From NCBI RefSeq assembly GCF_020179475.1, contig NZ_JAILXZ010000005.1, forward strand, positions 52,640-116,639: a stretch of DNA of 64,000 nt, given 5' to 3'. The notes below the pieces were generated by a model. That model ran no database searches. It was given only the letters and a program-made list of their open reading frames with translations, and was not told where the DNA came from. This DNA is from Novosphingobium huizhouense. GTDB taxonomy: Bacteria > Pseudomonadota > Alphaproteobacteria > Sphingomonadales > Sphingomonadaceae. Of the stretch, positions 34,249-43,098 are shown piece by piece. Made by a program: the position numbers and the translations under genes. Position 1 is the first letter of the stretch; the number at the start of each line of letters is the position of its first letter.

Positions 34249-37200
34249 GAGGCGGAGCCTTGCGCGGATGTGAGCAGGTCGTTCGTGGCAGTCCCGTGCC
34301 TCCCAAACCTGAGAATCAGCGCGGGCAGGAGCAACAGACTCATAAGGGTCGATGTGACGAGACCGCCGAGAATCACCAACGCCATCGGTCCCTGTACTTC
34401 GCGGCCGGCCTGTCCGCTTTCCAGCGCCAGCGGCAGGAGGCCGAGCGCGGTGACCAGCGCGGTCATCAGGATCGGGGTGACGCGTTCCTCGGTTGCCCTG
34501 AGAACAGTTGCGAGGCCGAAGGCCTCGCCTTCCTCCTGAACGAGATGATCGAGGTGAGAGACCAGCAGGATCGCATTGCGCGCGGCGATCCCGAACAGCG
34601 TGACGAATCCGACAAGCGCGCCAAGTGACAGGACACCGCCGGTCAGGACCACGGCGACCACCCCACCGACCAGAGCAAACGGCGTGCCCGCGAGGATAAG
34701 CGCAGCCGAGCGTAGCCCGCCGAAGGCAAGAACCAGCAGGCCGACGATGGCGACCGCAGCGATCGCCACGTTGAGCATGACCTGATGCGCTGCGGCTGCC
34801 TGCCCCTCGGCGACCCCGCTATAGGAAAGCGTCACTCCCGCCGGCAGTTTGACCTTGGCCGCGATCGCCGCGCGCGCATCGCGGGCGAAACCCGCGACAT
34901 CGGCGCGGGTCGGATTGAGCGTCACGATCTGGCGGCGCTGGCCGCCATCGCGATTGACGCTGCTGCGCCCCTCTTCGAGATAGATCGTGGCGACATCGCC
35001 CAGCCTGACCGACGAACCGTCGGCCGAGCGCACCAGAATATCACCGACGCTCTCCGGATCGCGGCGCAGCTCAGCCGGCAGGATCACGGCAACATCGGTC
35101 ACCCTGTCGGCCTCGGCGACTTGGCCCGCGACATGGCCCTGATTGGCGATCTCGATCGCGTCGTTGGCATCGGCCGGGGTCACCCCATGCGCGGCCATGC
35201 GCGCGGGGTCGAGCTCGATCGTCAGGACCGGCGTTCCGGGTGGCGATTTCACCCGAACGTCAGCCGCGTCAGGAACCCTGGCGACGACATCGGCTACCTG
35301 CATCGCCACCTTGTCGAGCGTATCGAGATCGGCGCCGTAGATGCTCACCGCGAACTGCGCCGTCTCACCTGACAAGGATTCCCCGATCCGGTCGCCCAGG
35401 AAGGTCAAGGTTTCAGACTGGAGCGATGGATAGTTGCCAAGGGTGTGGCGAATGGCGTCCAGCGCGGCTTCCTGACTACGCGCGCCGCCGGGCTTGAGTT
35501 CGACGTGGACTTCGCTCTGGTTGGGTGGGAACGGATCCTCGCCCGCCTCGGCGCGCCCGATCTGTTGCTCGACGGTGGCGACTCCCGGAATGGCCATAAG
35601 ATCGCGCGAGAGTTTGGTGCCGGTTTCGCGCATCCAACCAATCGAGGCTCCGGGCGGGCCATTGACCTTGAGGACGTAGTGCCCCTCGCGGAACGCTGGC
35701 AGAAGCTCGCCGCCAAACAGCAGCAGCCCGACGATCCCGACGAGGCCGGTTATCGCGGTCGCGCCGAGCACCAGCGAAGGCCTCCCGCAGACGCGGGTCA
35801 GAAAAGCTCGATGCCAGGTCTTGGCACGAACCAGCAGGGCGGGTTCGTCGTGCGGGTTGGTGCGGGCAAGCAGCAAGTAGGCAAGCGCCGGGGTCAGGGT
35901 GATGGCAACGCACAGCGAGGCGATCACGGCGAGCAGGATCGCCAGCGCCAGTGGAGAAAAGAACGCACCCTGGAGACCAGTCAGGAACAGGATCGGCGCG
36001 ATGGTCAGCGCCAGCACATAGGTCGCATAGACCACCGGTGCGCGGACCTCGACGCTCGCTTCGGCTATGATCTTCTGGCGGTCACCGCCTATCGCCCCGC
36101 GCAAGCGTCGGACGATGTTTTCGACATCGACCACGGCATCGTCGACCACCACACCGAGCGCCACGGTCAGTCCGCCCAGCGTCATGGTGTTGATCGTCTG
36201 CCCCAGCAGATCGAGCACGATCAGCGCGGCGAGCAGCGACAGCGGGATCGCGAGGAAGGCAATCAGCGCGACCCGGATATCGCGCAGGAAGGCCATCAGG
36301 ATGAAGCCGATCATCACCGCGCCTACAGCCAAATCGATCGACATGCCGTGCAGTGCGGTCTCGATGAAATTGGCGGGCCTATGCAACCCGGGATAGATCG
36401 AGACGCCCTGCGCGGCGAGCGTGGGGTGCAAATCGTCAAGCGTCGATTCAACAGCCCGCGTCGCATCAAGCGTGTTGGCGCCATACTGGCTGAACAGCGA
36501 GACCAGCACGCCGGGGCGGCCCATGATCAGCGCGTCGCCCATCTGCGGTCCGGCAACCAGGGCAATGTCCGCGACATCATGCAAGCGGATTGCTGGCCCG
36601 CCACCGCTGGAGATCAGTGCATTCCCCAGCGCCGTGGCATCGATCCGTCCGTTGGTCGGGCGCACCAGGATGCGCTGGTTCGCGGTCTCAACAAAGCCGC
36701 CCCCGCGCATGGTGGTGAGCGCCGAAACCGCTGCCGAGACATCCGCGAGCGAAATCTGCCGCGCGACCAGCGCCTCGGGACGGACCCGGACTTCGAAGCG
36801 CGAATCCGCCGAACCATAAATCACAGCGCCGGCGACGCCGCGTGTCGCGAGCAGCCGCGGCTTGATCGTCCATTCGGCGAGTGCCCTGAGTTGCCGCTGA
36901 TCGAGCTTGTCGCTCGTCAGTCCGATCTTGATCAGGTCCATCGTCGAGGAGGTCAGCGGGGACAGGGTCGGCGTCGCCACGCCGCTCGGCAACTGGCCCG
37001 ACACCTTGGCGAGCGCCTCGGCCACGATCTGCCGGACCTTGAGCGGGTCCGATCCTTCCCGGAAGGTGACCCTGATCAGCGACAAGCCCTGCGAGGATTC
37101 CGAACGAACGGTCTCGATGCCGTTGGCGCCGTTGATCGCGTTTTCGAGCGGACGGGTAACCAGCGCCTCGACCTGTTCGGCCACTAACCCCGGAGATTCG

Positions 37201-37352
37201 GTCTGGACGGTGACTTGCGCGGGGACGAATTCCGGGAAGACATCGTAGCGCGCCCGGTCGACGACGACGATCCCATAGGTAAGCAGGATCGCGGCGATGC
37301 CGAGGACGACCCAGGCATTGCCGACGCACCAGCGAACGAGCCGATTGAGCAT
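34245..37352 (-). CDS. Heavy-metal-type RND efflux permease
   Basis: A 1035-residue pump with duplicated periplasmic and membrane halves. After helix 4 it has VDDAVVDVENIVRRLRGAI, the position where HME-type pumps carry their proton-relay acids. It is clearly divergent from the CusA protein at 2883-6023 and belongs to the CzcA/CusA-like group without a recognisable Met triad in my reading. It works with the adaptor and outer membrane genes directly upstream. The substrate is undetermined. It is cargo of the transposon. Confidence 0.9.
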   Translation of the reverse strand: MLNRLVRWCVGNAWVVLGIAAILLTYGIVVVDRARYDVFPEFVPAQVTVQTESPGLVAEQVEALVTRPLENAINGANGIETVRSESSQGLSLIRVTFREGSDPLKVRQIVAEALAKVSGQLPSGVATPTLSPLTSSTMDLIKIGLTSDKLDQRQLRALAEWTIKPRLLATRGVAGAVIYGSADSRFEVRVRPEALVARQISLADVSAAVSALTTMRGGGFVETANQRILVRPTNGRIDATALGNALISSGGGPAIRLHDVADIALVAGPQMGDALIMGRPGVLVSLFSQYGANTLDATRAVESTLDDLHPTLAAQGVSIYPGLHRPANFIETALHGMSIDLAVGAVMIGFILMAFLRDIRVALIAFLAIPLSLLAALIVLDLLGQTINTMTLGGLTVALGVVVDDAVVDVENIVRRLRGAIGGDRQKIIAEASVEVRAPVVYATYVLALTIAPILFLTGLQGAFFSPLALAILLAVIASLCVAITLTPALAYLLLARTNPHDEPALLVRAKTWHRAFLTRVCGRPSLVLGATAITGLVGIVGLLLFGGELLPAFREGHYVLKVNGPPGASIGWMRETGTKLSRDLMAIPGVATVEQQIGRAEAGEDPFPPNQSEVHVELKPGGARSQEAALDAIRHTLGNYPSLQSETLTFLGDRIGESLSGETAQFAVSIYGADLDTLDKVAMQVADVVARVPDAADVRVKSPPGTPVLTIELDPARMAAHGVTPADANDAIEIANQGHVAGQVAEADRVTDVAVILPAELRRDPESVGDILVRSADGSSVRLGDVATIYLEEGRSSVNRDGGQRRQIVTLNPTRADVAGFARDARAAIAAKVKLPAGVTLSYSGVAEGQAAAAHQVMLNVAIAAVAIVGLLVLAFGGLRSAALILAGTPFALVGGVVAVVLTGGVLSLGALVGFVTLFGIAARNAILLVSHLDHLVQEEGEAFGLATVLRATEERVTPILMTALVTALGLLPLALESGQAGREVQGPMALVILGGLVTSTLMSLLLLPALILRFGRHGTATNDLLTSAQGSAS

Positions 37353-37356
37353 GGGC

Positions 37357-38346
37357 CTAGTCCTGCTCGCCGGAGGACTGCGCCGGGCGGGTTTCCAGCG
37401 CGAGCAAGCCGGCGCTGCCGTGGATCACGATCGTCTCGCCTGATTTAAGGCCGCCGCGCACCAGCCAGCCTGCCTCCACCGATTGGGGATCGATCAGCGC
37501 CTCGCGCTCGAACTTTCCGCCTGCCTGGCGGAACACCCACATCTGCCCCTGATAGCGCACGATGGCATCGCGCGGCACAAGCACGCCTGAGACGGAACCG
37601 CTGGATGCCGCCTGCACCGACAGGACCCGTCCCGCCAGAACCTGGCGCACCGCCGGACCGGTGACGACCGCCAACACGCCTGCGGATTGCAGTTTGCTGT
37701 CTGCCGCCGCCGCTGCGCCGAGAACGCGCGCATTTGCGACGAGGCCTCCCGCATGCACTTGTACGGTCGTGCCAGTGGCAAGCAGCACGCCGGGAACATC
37801 TATCCGGATCAGGGCAGCATCGCCCGCCGCTATCCGGGACACGAGCTGATGCAAGGCTGCATCGCCAAGACTGGCAAGCCCAGGCCCGTATTCCAGGCCG
37901 ACCCGCTGGCGCGCGAGGCGAAGTCTGGCAAGGTCAGCAGCAGCCTGCGCCCGTGCGGCTTCTAGCGCGCGACGTGAGGCGCTGACATCGTTGTGGTAAA
38001 GCGCATCGAGCCGAGTCGCCTCAGCCTGTGAGGCAGCCGCAGTGGCACGGGCGCTGTCGATCTCGGCGACGATGGCCGCCAGTGCTCCAGCATCGAGCCC
38101 CTTGGCAAAGCCGCCGGCCTGCTGCGCCCCGGACCAGACGGCGAGCGGCGCAACAACGATCCCAAGGCGCTGACGCAGGGCTGGATCGCGGACCGGATCG
38201 GGACTGGCTGTCGCGACCGGCTTGTCGCGACCCACTTCACCCTCCTTTTCTCCAAGGTCGCCCGTCCAATAAAGTGCAAGCGCAAGGATCGATGCGCCCG
38301 CCGCCGCTCCCATGGCGACCAGCGCCGCTCCCTTGCCGCCGTTCAC
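37357..38346 (-). CDS. RND periplasmic adaptor
   Basis: A 329-residue membrane-fusion protein with one N-terminal anchor (ALVAMGAAAGASILALALYW), a short coiled-coil hairpin (about residues 90-150, Ala/Arg-rich), a lipoyl-like domain and a beta-barrel. It is shorter than the CusB protein of the copper cluster and has neither the N-terminal metal motif nor a CusF domain. It overlaps the outer membrane factor gene upstream and ends four bases before the RND gene. Confidence 0.87.
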   Translation of the reverse strand: MNGGKGAALVAMGAAAGASILALALYWTGDLGEKEGEVGRDKPVATASPDPVRDPALRQRLGIVVAPLAVWSGAQQAGGFAKGLDAGALAAIVAEIDSARATAAASQAEATRLDALYHNDVSASRRALEAARAQAAADLARLRLARQRVGLEYGPGLASLGDAALHQLVSRIAAGDAALIRIDVPGVLLATGTTVQVHAGGLVANARVLGAAAAADSKLQSAGVLAVVTGPAVRQVLAGRVLSVQAASSGSVSGVLVPRDAIVRYQGQMWVFRQAGGKFEREALIDPQSVEAGWLVRGGLKSGETIVIHGSAGLLALETRPAQSSGEQD

Positions 38347-39764
38347 GCTCCTGCTCCTTCAATCAGTGTTTCTGGCCCTGTCAGTGGGCGGCGGAGAACC
38401 TCTTCGAGCGCCGCATCGGCGGCGAGGACGCGCGCCAGAGCGTCGAGTTCGGCGAGGCGCGCCACTTCGAGCCCGGCTTGCGCAGCCGCCCAGTCATTTC
38501 GGTCGATGGCGCCTGCCGCCAGTTCGCGATCAGCCTGCGCTGCGAGCCGTGTGGCTATCGGCAAATCCAGTTCGCGCGCCTGAGTCAGCGAGCGGCGAGC
38601 GGCTGCCGCCTCGGCCATGGCCTGATCGATCCCCGCGACGGCCCCGGCATAAAGCGCCTCGAGCTGTGCGGCCGCTTCGCTGCGCCGCGCTTCGGCGGCG
38701 GCGATCGCGCGGCGGTTGAGATCGAGCGGCGGCAGGGCGAGGCCGACATTGAACGGGATCTTGACCAGCCCGTGGTCCCAGGTGAACCCCGGCCCGACGC
38801 TCAATGCCGGATATTGCTTGGCGACTTCGCCGCGCAGGTCGAACTCGGACTGTTCGTATGCGGTCATGCCCTTCAGAAGGTCGGGCCGTCCGAGCAAGGC
38901 CGAGTAGCGATCGGCCGGCGCAAATGCTGCCAGCAGTGCCGGGGCTTCAAGGCCGGGCCAACTTGCGATCAGCTTCCGCGCCTGATCGAGTGGCACGCCG
39001 AGCGCGGCGGCGATCTGGACTGTTGCAGCCTCCCGTTTCGCTTGTGCGGCCGCAAGGCGCGAGCTTGCGTCGGCGAGGTCGACTCGGGTCCGCTCCAGTT
39101 CGGCGCGTGACGCCTCGCCCTGTGCGACTCGTCGTTCGAGCACGGCAAACCGTCGTTCCTGCAGGGCATGCAAGCGACTGGCGACGATGGCTTGCCGATC
39201 CGCCACTGCCTGGTCCGCCATGGAACGCACGAGCGCCATTCGCGCGGTCCAGATTGCGTCGGCGAGATCATAGCGCGCCGCTGTCACTGCCAGATCGGCC
39301 GATCCGATGCGCGCCGTCCGACGGCCACCGGTATCCAGTGGAAAGTCGGTGGCCAGACCCAGAAGCCACGGCTTGGGATCGGCCCCGGCATATTCGGTGC
39401 TAAGCGTCATGGTCGGACCGACTGGCGCATGCGCAGCGCGCGCCGCCGCCTCGGCGCTGGCCACCTTGGCGCGAGCGGCCGCGACAGCAGAGTTGTTGGC
39501 GAGCAGCACCTCGAACAGCACAAGCCTGTCGGGATGACTTGCATCACACGGCGCGCGGGTCGCCATCGTCCGACAGGCGCTCGCGGCAGCGTTCAAGTCC
39601 GCAGTCCGTGAAGAAAACCCGGCGGCCGTATCGGCGACGCTGACGGGCTTCGGCGCATAGTGGGTGCAGCCGGCAAGCGCGAGCACGGCTACGGTTAGTC
39701 CCATTCGCCGACGCCTCTGGCGGCGGGCGATGCGCGCGAGCGATGGACGAGATTGCGAGATCAC
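38343..39764 (-). CDS. TolC-family outer membrane lipoprotein
   Basis: A 473-residue outer membrane factor with a lipoprotein signal (VAVLALAGCTHY, Cys at about 33) and two TolC repeats of long Ala-rich helices. The start GTG at 39764 overlaps the kinase stop; an ATG at codon 21 is closer to the lipobox and also possible. It completes the tripartite pump with the downstream adaptor and RND proteins. Confidence 0.85.
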   Translation of the reverse strand: MISQSRPSLARIARRQRRRRMGLTVAVLALAGCTHYAPKPVSVADTAAGFSSRTADLNAAASACRTMATRAPCDASHPDRLVLFEVLLANNSAVAAARAKVASAEAAARAAHAPVGPTMTLSTEYAGADPKPWLLGLATDFPLDTGGRRTARIGSADLAVTAARYDLADAIWTARMALVRSMADQAVADRQAIVASRLHALQERRFAVLERRVAQGEASRAELERTRVDLADASSRLAAAQAKREAATVQIAAALGVPLDQARKLIASWPGLEAPALLAAFAPADRYSALLGRPDLLKGMTAYEQSEFDLRGEVAKQYPALSVGPGFTWDHGLVKIPFNVGLALPPLDLNRRAIAAAEARRSEAAAQLEALYAGAVAGIDQAMAEAAAARRSLTQARELDLPIATRLAAQADRELAAGAIDRNDWAAAQAGLEVARLAELDALARVLAADAALEEVLRRPLTGPETLIEGAGA

Positions 39765-41110
39765 GCAGATATCCTCTTCGGGAAACGGATTTCGGCGCGC
39801 AGGCCCGGTCGTGCATCGCTGAGCGAGAAGGTTGCGCCATGTGCCTGCGCTATGGCTCGCACCAGGCTCAGCCCGAGACCGTGGCCCGCGGCCGAACGGG
39901 AAGTTTCGAGCCTGACGAAGCGCTGCTGTACGCGCTCGCGATCAGCTTCGGGAATGCCCGGACCGTTGTCATCGACCGTAACCAGCGCGCCGCCGTCGTC
40001 GTACCGGGCTTGCAGGGCGATGACCGATCCAGGGGGCGTATGCCGCAATGCGTTCTCGACGAGGTTGGTGAGTGCCTGGGCAATCAGTTCCCGATCGCCA
40101 TGGACCGTGATGCCGGAACCTACAGCAACGTGCAGGGTTCGCTGCTCGTCTTCGGCCAGCAGTACAAGCGTTTCGCCCAGTTCCGACACCAGTTCGGACA
40201 GGTCGACTGCCGTGAAGGCGCGGCGCAAGTTGCCTTCCTCGACTTCCGCGATGCGCAGGATCGCGTTGAACAGAGCCAGCACATTGTCCGCCTGCTCCAC
40301 GGCCTCGTCGATCGACCCACTGGCGGCGGGTTGTGCCTGGCCGCCGCGCATGCGTTCGAGATGATTGCGCAGATGCGAAAGCGGTGTGCGCAGGTCATGC
40401 GCCAAATCGGCGGTGACCTGCCGCAGATTGGCGATCAAGCCTGCGATTCGGTCGAGCATAGCGTTGAGCGAATGGGCAACACGGTCGAACTCGTCGCCGG
40501 CAGTGCCGACGATGGCCCGTTGTTTAAGGTCGCCTCCGATAATTGCGCTGGCAGTCGTCTCGATGCCCTCCAGGCGGCGGCTCAAGTAGCGCGCGAGCAG
40601 CAAGGCCCCCGCAAGGCCAAGCAATAGCAGAGCCAGGACCGTGCTGCCGAACATCGCCAGGATGGTGTGATCGATCGCTTCAAGGGATTCGAGATCGGCG
40701 GCAACGACCAGGCGATAGTTGCCAGGTAGCGCAGTCACTTGTGCGCGTGCCTTTTCGCGTCCTTCTCCCGGATCGGTGAACACTATGTTGCGCCAGCCCG
40801 GCTGCGCTAAAGGAATTGCGAGATTGCCTGCAATCCTCGTCCCCCGGGCATCAAACAGGGCGGTCCCGAGTCCAATCGGGCGGGTTCGTCCTTGCTGGTC
40901 GAGCGCGGACTGGACGCCTCTCACCCCATCGTCACGATATTCGATCATAAGGGCAGTGGTAGCCTGCTCGATGCGCGCATCGATCTGGCGCGAGAATGCA
41001 ACATGGGTCGCAAAATAGACTGCCATACCGAGCAGAAGGGTCGCAGCCGCAAAGGCCAGCCAGCCCCAGAGCGCGATGCGATTGGCGGCGCTGCGGCGTC
41101 CGAACTTCAT
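39761..41110 (-). CDS. Sensor histidine kinase of a metal-type two-component system
   Basis: A 449-residue kinase with two membrane helices (residues about 15-36 and 150-172) around a periplasmic sensor loop. A HAMP domain with the LARYLSRRLEGIE start follows, then the phospho-acceptor H238 in DLAHDLRTPLSHL, and ATP-binding motifs (NLVENALRHTPP, DNGPGIPEAD, GHGLGLSLVRAIAQAHG). Such kinases sense periplasmic metal. It is coupled by a 4-base overlap to the response regulator upstream and the pump genes downstream, so it probably controls its own operon. Confidence 0.92.
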   Translation of the reverse strand: MKFGRRSAANRIALWGWLAFAAATLLLGMAVYFATHVAFSRQIDARIEQATTALMIEYRDDGVRGVQSALDQQGRTRPIGLGTALFDARGTRIAGNLAIPLAQPGWRNIVFTDPGEGREKARAQVTALPGNYRLVVAADLESLEAIDHTILAMFGSTVLALLLLGLAGALLLARYLSRRLEGIETTASAIIGGDLKQRAIVGTAGDEFDRVAHSLNAMLDRIAGLIANLRQVTADLAHDLRTPLSHLRNHLERMRGGQAQPAASGSIDEAVEQADNVLALFNAILRIAEVEEGNLRRAFTAVDLSELVSELGETLVLLAEDEQRTLHVAVGSGITVHGDRELIAQALTNLVENALRHTPPGSVIALQARYDDGGALVTVDDNGPGIPEADRERVQQRFVRLETSRSAAGHGLGLSLVRAIAQAHGATFSLSDARPGLRAEIRFPKRISA

Positions 41111-41781
41111 GCCGCCCGGATCCGATAACCGGCGCCGCGCGTGGTTTCGATGAGATCAGGAAGGCCGCCTTCGTTGAGTTTGGCACGCAGCCGGCTCATG
41201 TGGGTTTCGATGATCTTGGTTTGCGGGTCGAAGTGGAAGTCCCAGACCTGTTCGAGCAGCATGGTCCGGGTTACGTACTCACCCGCTTGGCGCATCAGCA
41301 CTTCGAGTAGTCGAAATTCGCGGGGCTGAAGGAGGATAATCCTGGCATCGCGATGCACCGTACGGGTGATCAGATCGATTTCCAACGGCCCTGCATGCAG
41401 CCTCGTGGCGATTCCGCCCTGGACATACCTGCGGCCGAGCGCCTGCACTCGAGAGACAAGTTCAGCTGGCGCAAACGGCTTGACCAGATAGTCGTCGGCG
41501 CCAGCGTCCAGCCCATCAACCCGGTCCTCGATCCGCCCGAGCGCGGTCAGCATCAGCACCGGGGTCGTAACGCCGCGGCCGCGCAAAGTCTTGAGCAGGG
41601 TCAATCCGTCGAGTTCCGGAAGCATGCGATCGAGAATGATCACGTCCCATGGGGACGAGCACGCGAGCTGCAGAGCTTGTTCGCCGGTGCCGACGGATGA
41701 CACGACATGGTCCAGATCAGCGAGATAGGTCTCGATGAATTCAATCGTGTCTAAATCGTCTTCGGCAAGAAGGACGCGCAT
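41107..41781 (-). CDS. OmpR-family response regulator
   Basis: A 224-residue regulator with a receiver domain (acidic pocket EDD at 7-9, phospho-acceptor D51 in VIILDRMLPELDGL, K101 in LVKPF) and a C-terminal winged-helix domain ending SRLRAKLNEGGLPDLIETTRGAGYRI. It is first in the operon with the kinase and the RND pump, as CzcR or CopR are. It probably binds the 130-base spacer upstream, which contains the palindrome ACAATTGT. Confidence 0.93.
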   Translation of the reverse strand: MRVLLAEDDLDTIEFIETYLADLDHVVSSVGTGEQALQLACSSPWDVIILDRMLPELDGLTLLKTLRGRGVTTPVLMLTALGRIEDRVDGLDAGADDYLVKPFAPAELVSRVQALGRRYVQGGIATRLHAGPLEIDLITRTVHRDARIILLQPREFRLLEVLMRQAGEYVTRTMLLEQVWDFHFDPQTKIIETHMSRLRAKLNEGGLPDLIETTRGAGYRIRAA

Positions 41782-41911
41782 GCCCAGAATAGCCCCGCTG
41801 ACTGGACGCGCGGTTCGTCCAATTCGCGCTAGATAGCTTTTTCACGCGGGCAATGGGGGATACAATTGTGTAACCTAACAATTTGGCCGCCATGGCAGTC
41901 TGAAAGACCCA
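41782..41911 (-). promoter_or_regulatory. Promoter region of the two-component/RND operon
   Basis: This 130-base spacer lies between the response regulator start and the resolvase stop. It contains the palindrome ACAATTGT within TACAATTGTGTAA at about 41,870 and AT-rich stretches in an otherwise GC-rich sequence. It must hold the operon promoter; I cannot assign -35 and -10 boxes with confidence. Confidence 0.45.
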
Positions 41912-42802
41912 TCAGCCGTCGATCAATCGTAGCGCTTGGGCCTGCCCGATTACCCTTCTCACCCCCTCTGGCGACCACGTCAGCCCTCCTCTGGGCGTTG
42001 GCTCGCGCAAATCACGTGACAGCCACGCGGCAATATCCCGCAGCGACGCATTTGGATGACTGTTGAGGCGATCGGCCACCAGCCTCGCAACCCGTGTATC
42101 GGGGGGAAGCCGCGGCGCGGGATCGAGAACATTGGGTTCCGCATAGCCGGCTTTGACGAGTTCTCGGCAGGCCTTCACCAGCGTTCGCTCAGTAAACGAG
42201 CGGACAGGCGGCGTGATGGCCTTGATCTGACGTAGCACCAGCGCCCACGGCAGGTGCGGCCGAAGCCTTGTGACCGTCGGCAGCCAACGTTGGCGCCCAT
42301 CGATCAGCTCATACAGATAGCGTTGCTTGAGGCTGTAGCGAATGTCGTCGATCGCCGCCGGGTCTCGCGCTCGCATCTTTGGGTTGCCGGGCTTGGCACC
42401 GCGGGCGACAGCCGCCTTCAGCCCGGCCCGCGTCCGCTCGCGGATCAATGCACGCTCGAATTCAGCAAAGGCACCGAGCATCTGCGTCATCAGCATGCCC
42501 TGGGCGCTCGACGTGTCGATTGGATCGTTGATCGAGCGGAAATAGGCGCCCTTGGCGCGCAAGGTCTCGACGATTTCGAGCAAGTGCGACAGCGAGCGCG
42601 CCAGACGGTCGATGCGCACGACCAGCAGGGTATCCCCCTTCCCCACGCTTTCCAGCGCCCGCGCGAGGTTGGGCCGGTCGCGGCTGCCGCCGCTCGCCTT
42701 GTCCTCGAGGATCAGCGTGCAGCCCTGCGCGCGCAAGGCATCGTGCTGGGCAGCGGTGTCCTGCTCGTCAGTCGAGACGCGGGCGTAGCCGATCAGGGCC
42801 AT
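41912..42802 (-). CDS. Serine recombinase (resolvase) with extended C-terminus
   Basis: A 296-residue serine recombinase with catalytic Ser10 in GYARVSTDEQD and the resolvase core (VVRIDRLARSLSHLLEIVE, GAFAEFERALIRERTRAGL). The usual resolvase ends near residue 190 after its helix-turn-helix. This protein continues with a second winged-helix-like region (SLRDIAAWLSRDLREPTP). It presumably resolves transposition cointegrates. It lies at the end opposite the tni genes, unlike the usual tniABQR order. Confidence 0.88.
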   Translation of the reverse strand: MALIGYARVSTDEQDTAAQHDALRAQGCTLILEDKASGGSRDRPNLARALESVGKGDTLLVVRIDRLARSLSHLLEIVETLRAKGAYFRSINDPIDTSSAQGMLMTQMLGAFAEFERALIRERTRAGLKAAVARGAKPGNPKMRARDPAAIDDIRYSLKQRYLYELIDGRQRWLPTVTRLRPHLPWALVLRQIKAITPPVRSFTERTLVKACRELVKAGYAEPNVLDPAPRLPPDTRVARLVADRLNSHPNASLRDIAAWLSRDLREPTPRGGLTWSPEGVRRVIGQAQALRLIDG

Positions 42803-42958
42803 TTGTCACATTGCATAGAATGGGGGCATTCGTTCGGTTGCCCCCGTTTGATAGCTTCCCGTGCCGCCCTTGGCCAGACCCCTGGCAAGCCATCCCACGT
42901 CCTGCCGGCCCTCAGAGAGAGCGCGCGGGCGACGTACAGAGATGGGGCGGAAGGACGG
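42803..42958. promoter_or_regulatory. Spacer upstream of resolvase, candidate res region
   Basis: The 156 bases between the resolvase start and the right-end repeats are where a res site is normally found. The only clear structure is an inverted repeat, GGGGGCA (42822-42828) and TGCCCCC (42839-42845). Res subsites could not be confirmed by eye. Confidence 0.35.
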
Positions 42959-42997
42959 AGTCCGGTCGTTTAGGGCCCAGAATCCGGTCGTTTGGTA
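42959..42997 (-). repeat. Right-end internal transposase-binding-type repeats
   Basis: On the minus strand, CCCTAAACGACCGGACT (42959-42975) and TACCAAACGACCGGATT (42981-42997) are copies of the repeat seen at the left end, pointing inward. Confidence 0.85.
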
Positions 42998-43031
42998 ACA
43001 TTTTGAAGCCCGAAATCGCAGCAAACGCGGG

Positions 43032-43057
43032 AGTCCGGCGGTTTAGGGAAAACGACA
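43032..43057 (-). repeat. Right terminal inverted repeat
   Basis: Reading inward on the minus strand, the tip TGTCGTTTT (43049-43057) is followed by CCCTAAACCGCCGGACT (43032-43048). The tip is identical to the left end. Confidence 0.9.
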
Positions 43058-43062
43058 GCTTG
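43058..43062. repeat. Target-site duplication, right copy (GCTTG)
   Basis: This exact copy of the five bases at 28390-28394 directly follows the right transposon tip. Confidence 0.92.
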
Positions 43063-43098
43063 TACCGTACCTTATAGAGAGGGGTCAATTCCGCTTAT

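Larger units (their letters stand above)
28395..43057. mobile_element. Complete Tn402/Tn5053-family transposon with metal-efflux cargo
   Basis: The element is 14,663 bases long. Both ends begin TGTCGTTTT reading inward, followed by repeats of the type TACCAAACGACCGGACT, three at each end. It carries tniA, tniB and tniQ at the left and a serine resolvase at the right. Between them are a cation transporter and a six-gene sensor/RND/MFS operon. A perfect 5-bp duplication flanks it, so insertion was by transposition and has not been followed by rearrangement at the ends. tniQ is frameshifted, which may stop further movement unless the protein is supplied elsewhere. Confidence 0.92.

Noticed and set aside
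35445..37187. 580-codon plus-strand frame
   Set aside because: It is a shadow of the RND permease at 34245-37352, with no recognisable motifs.
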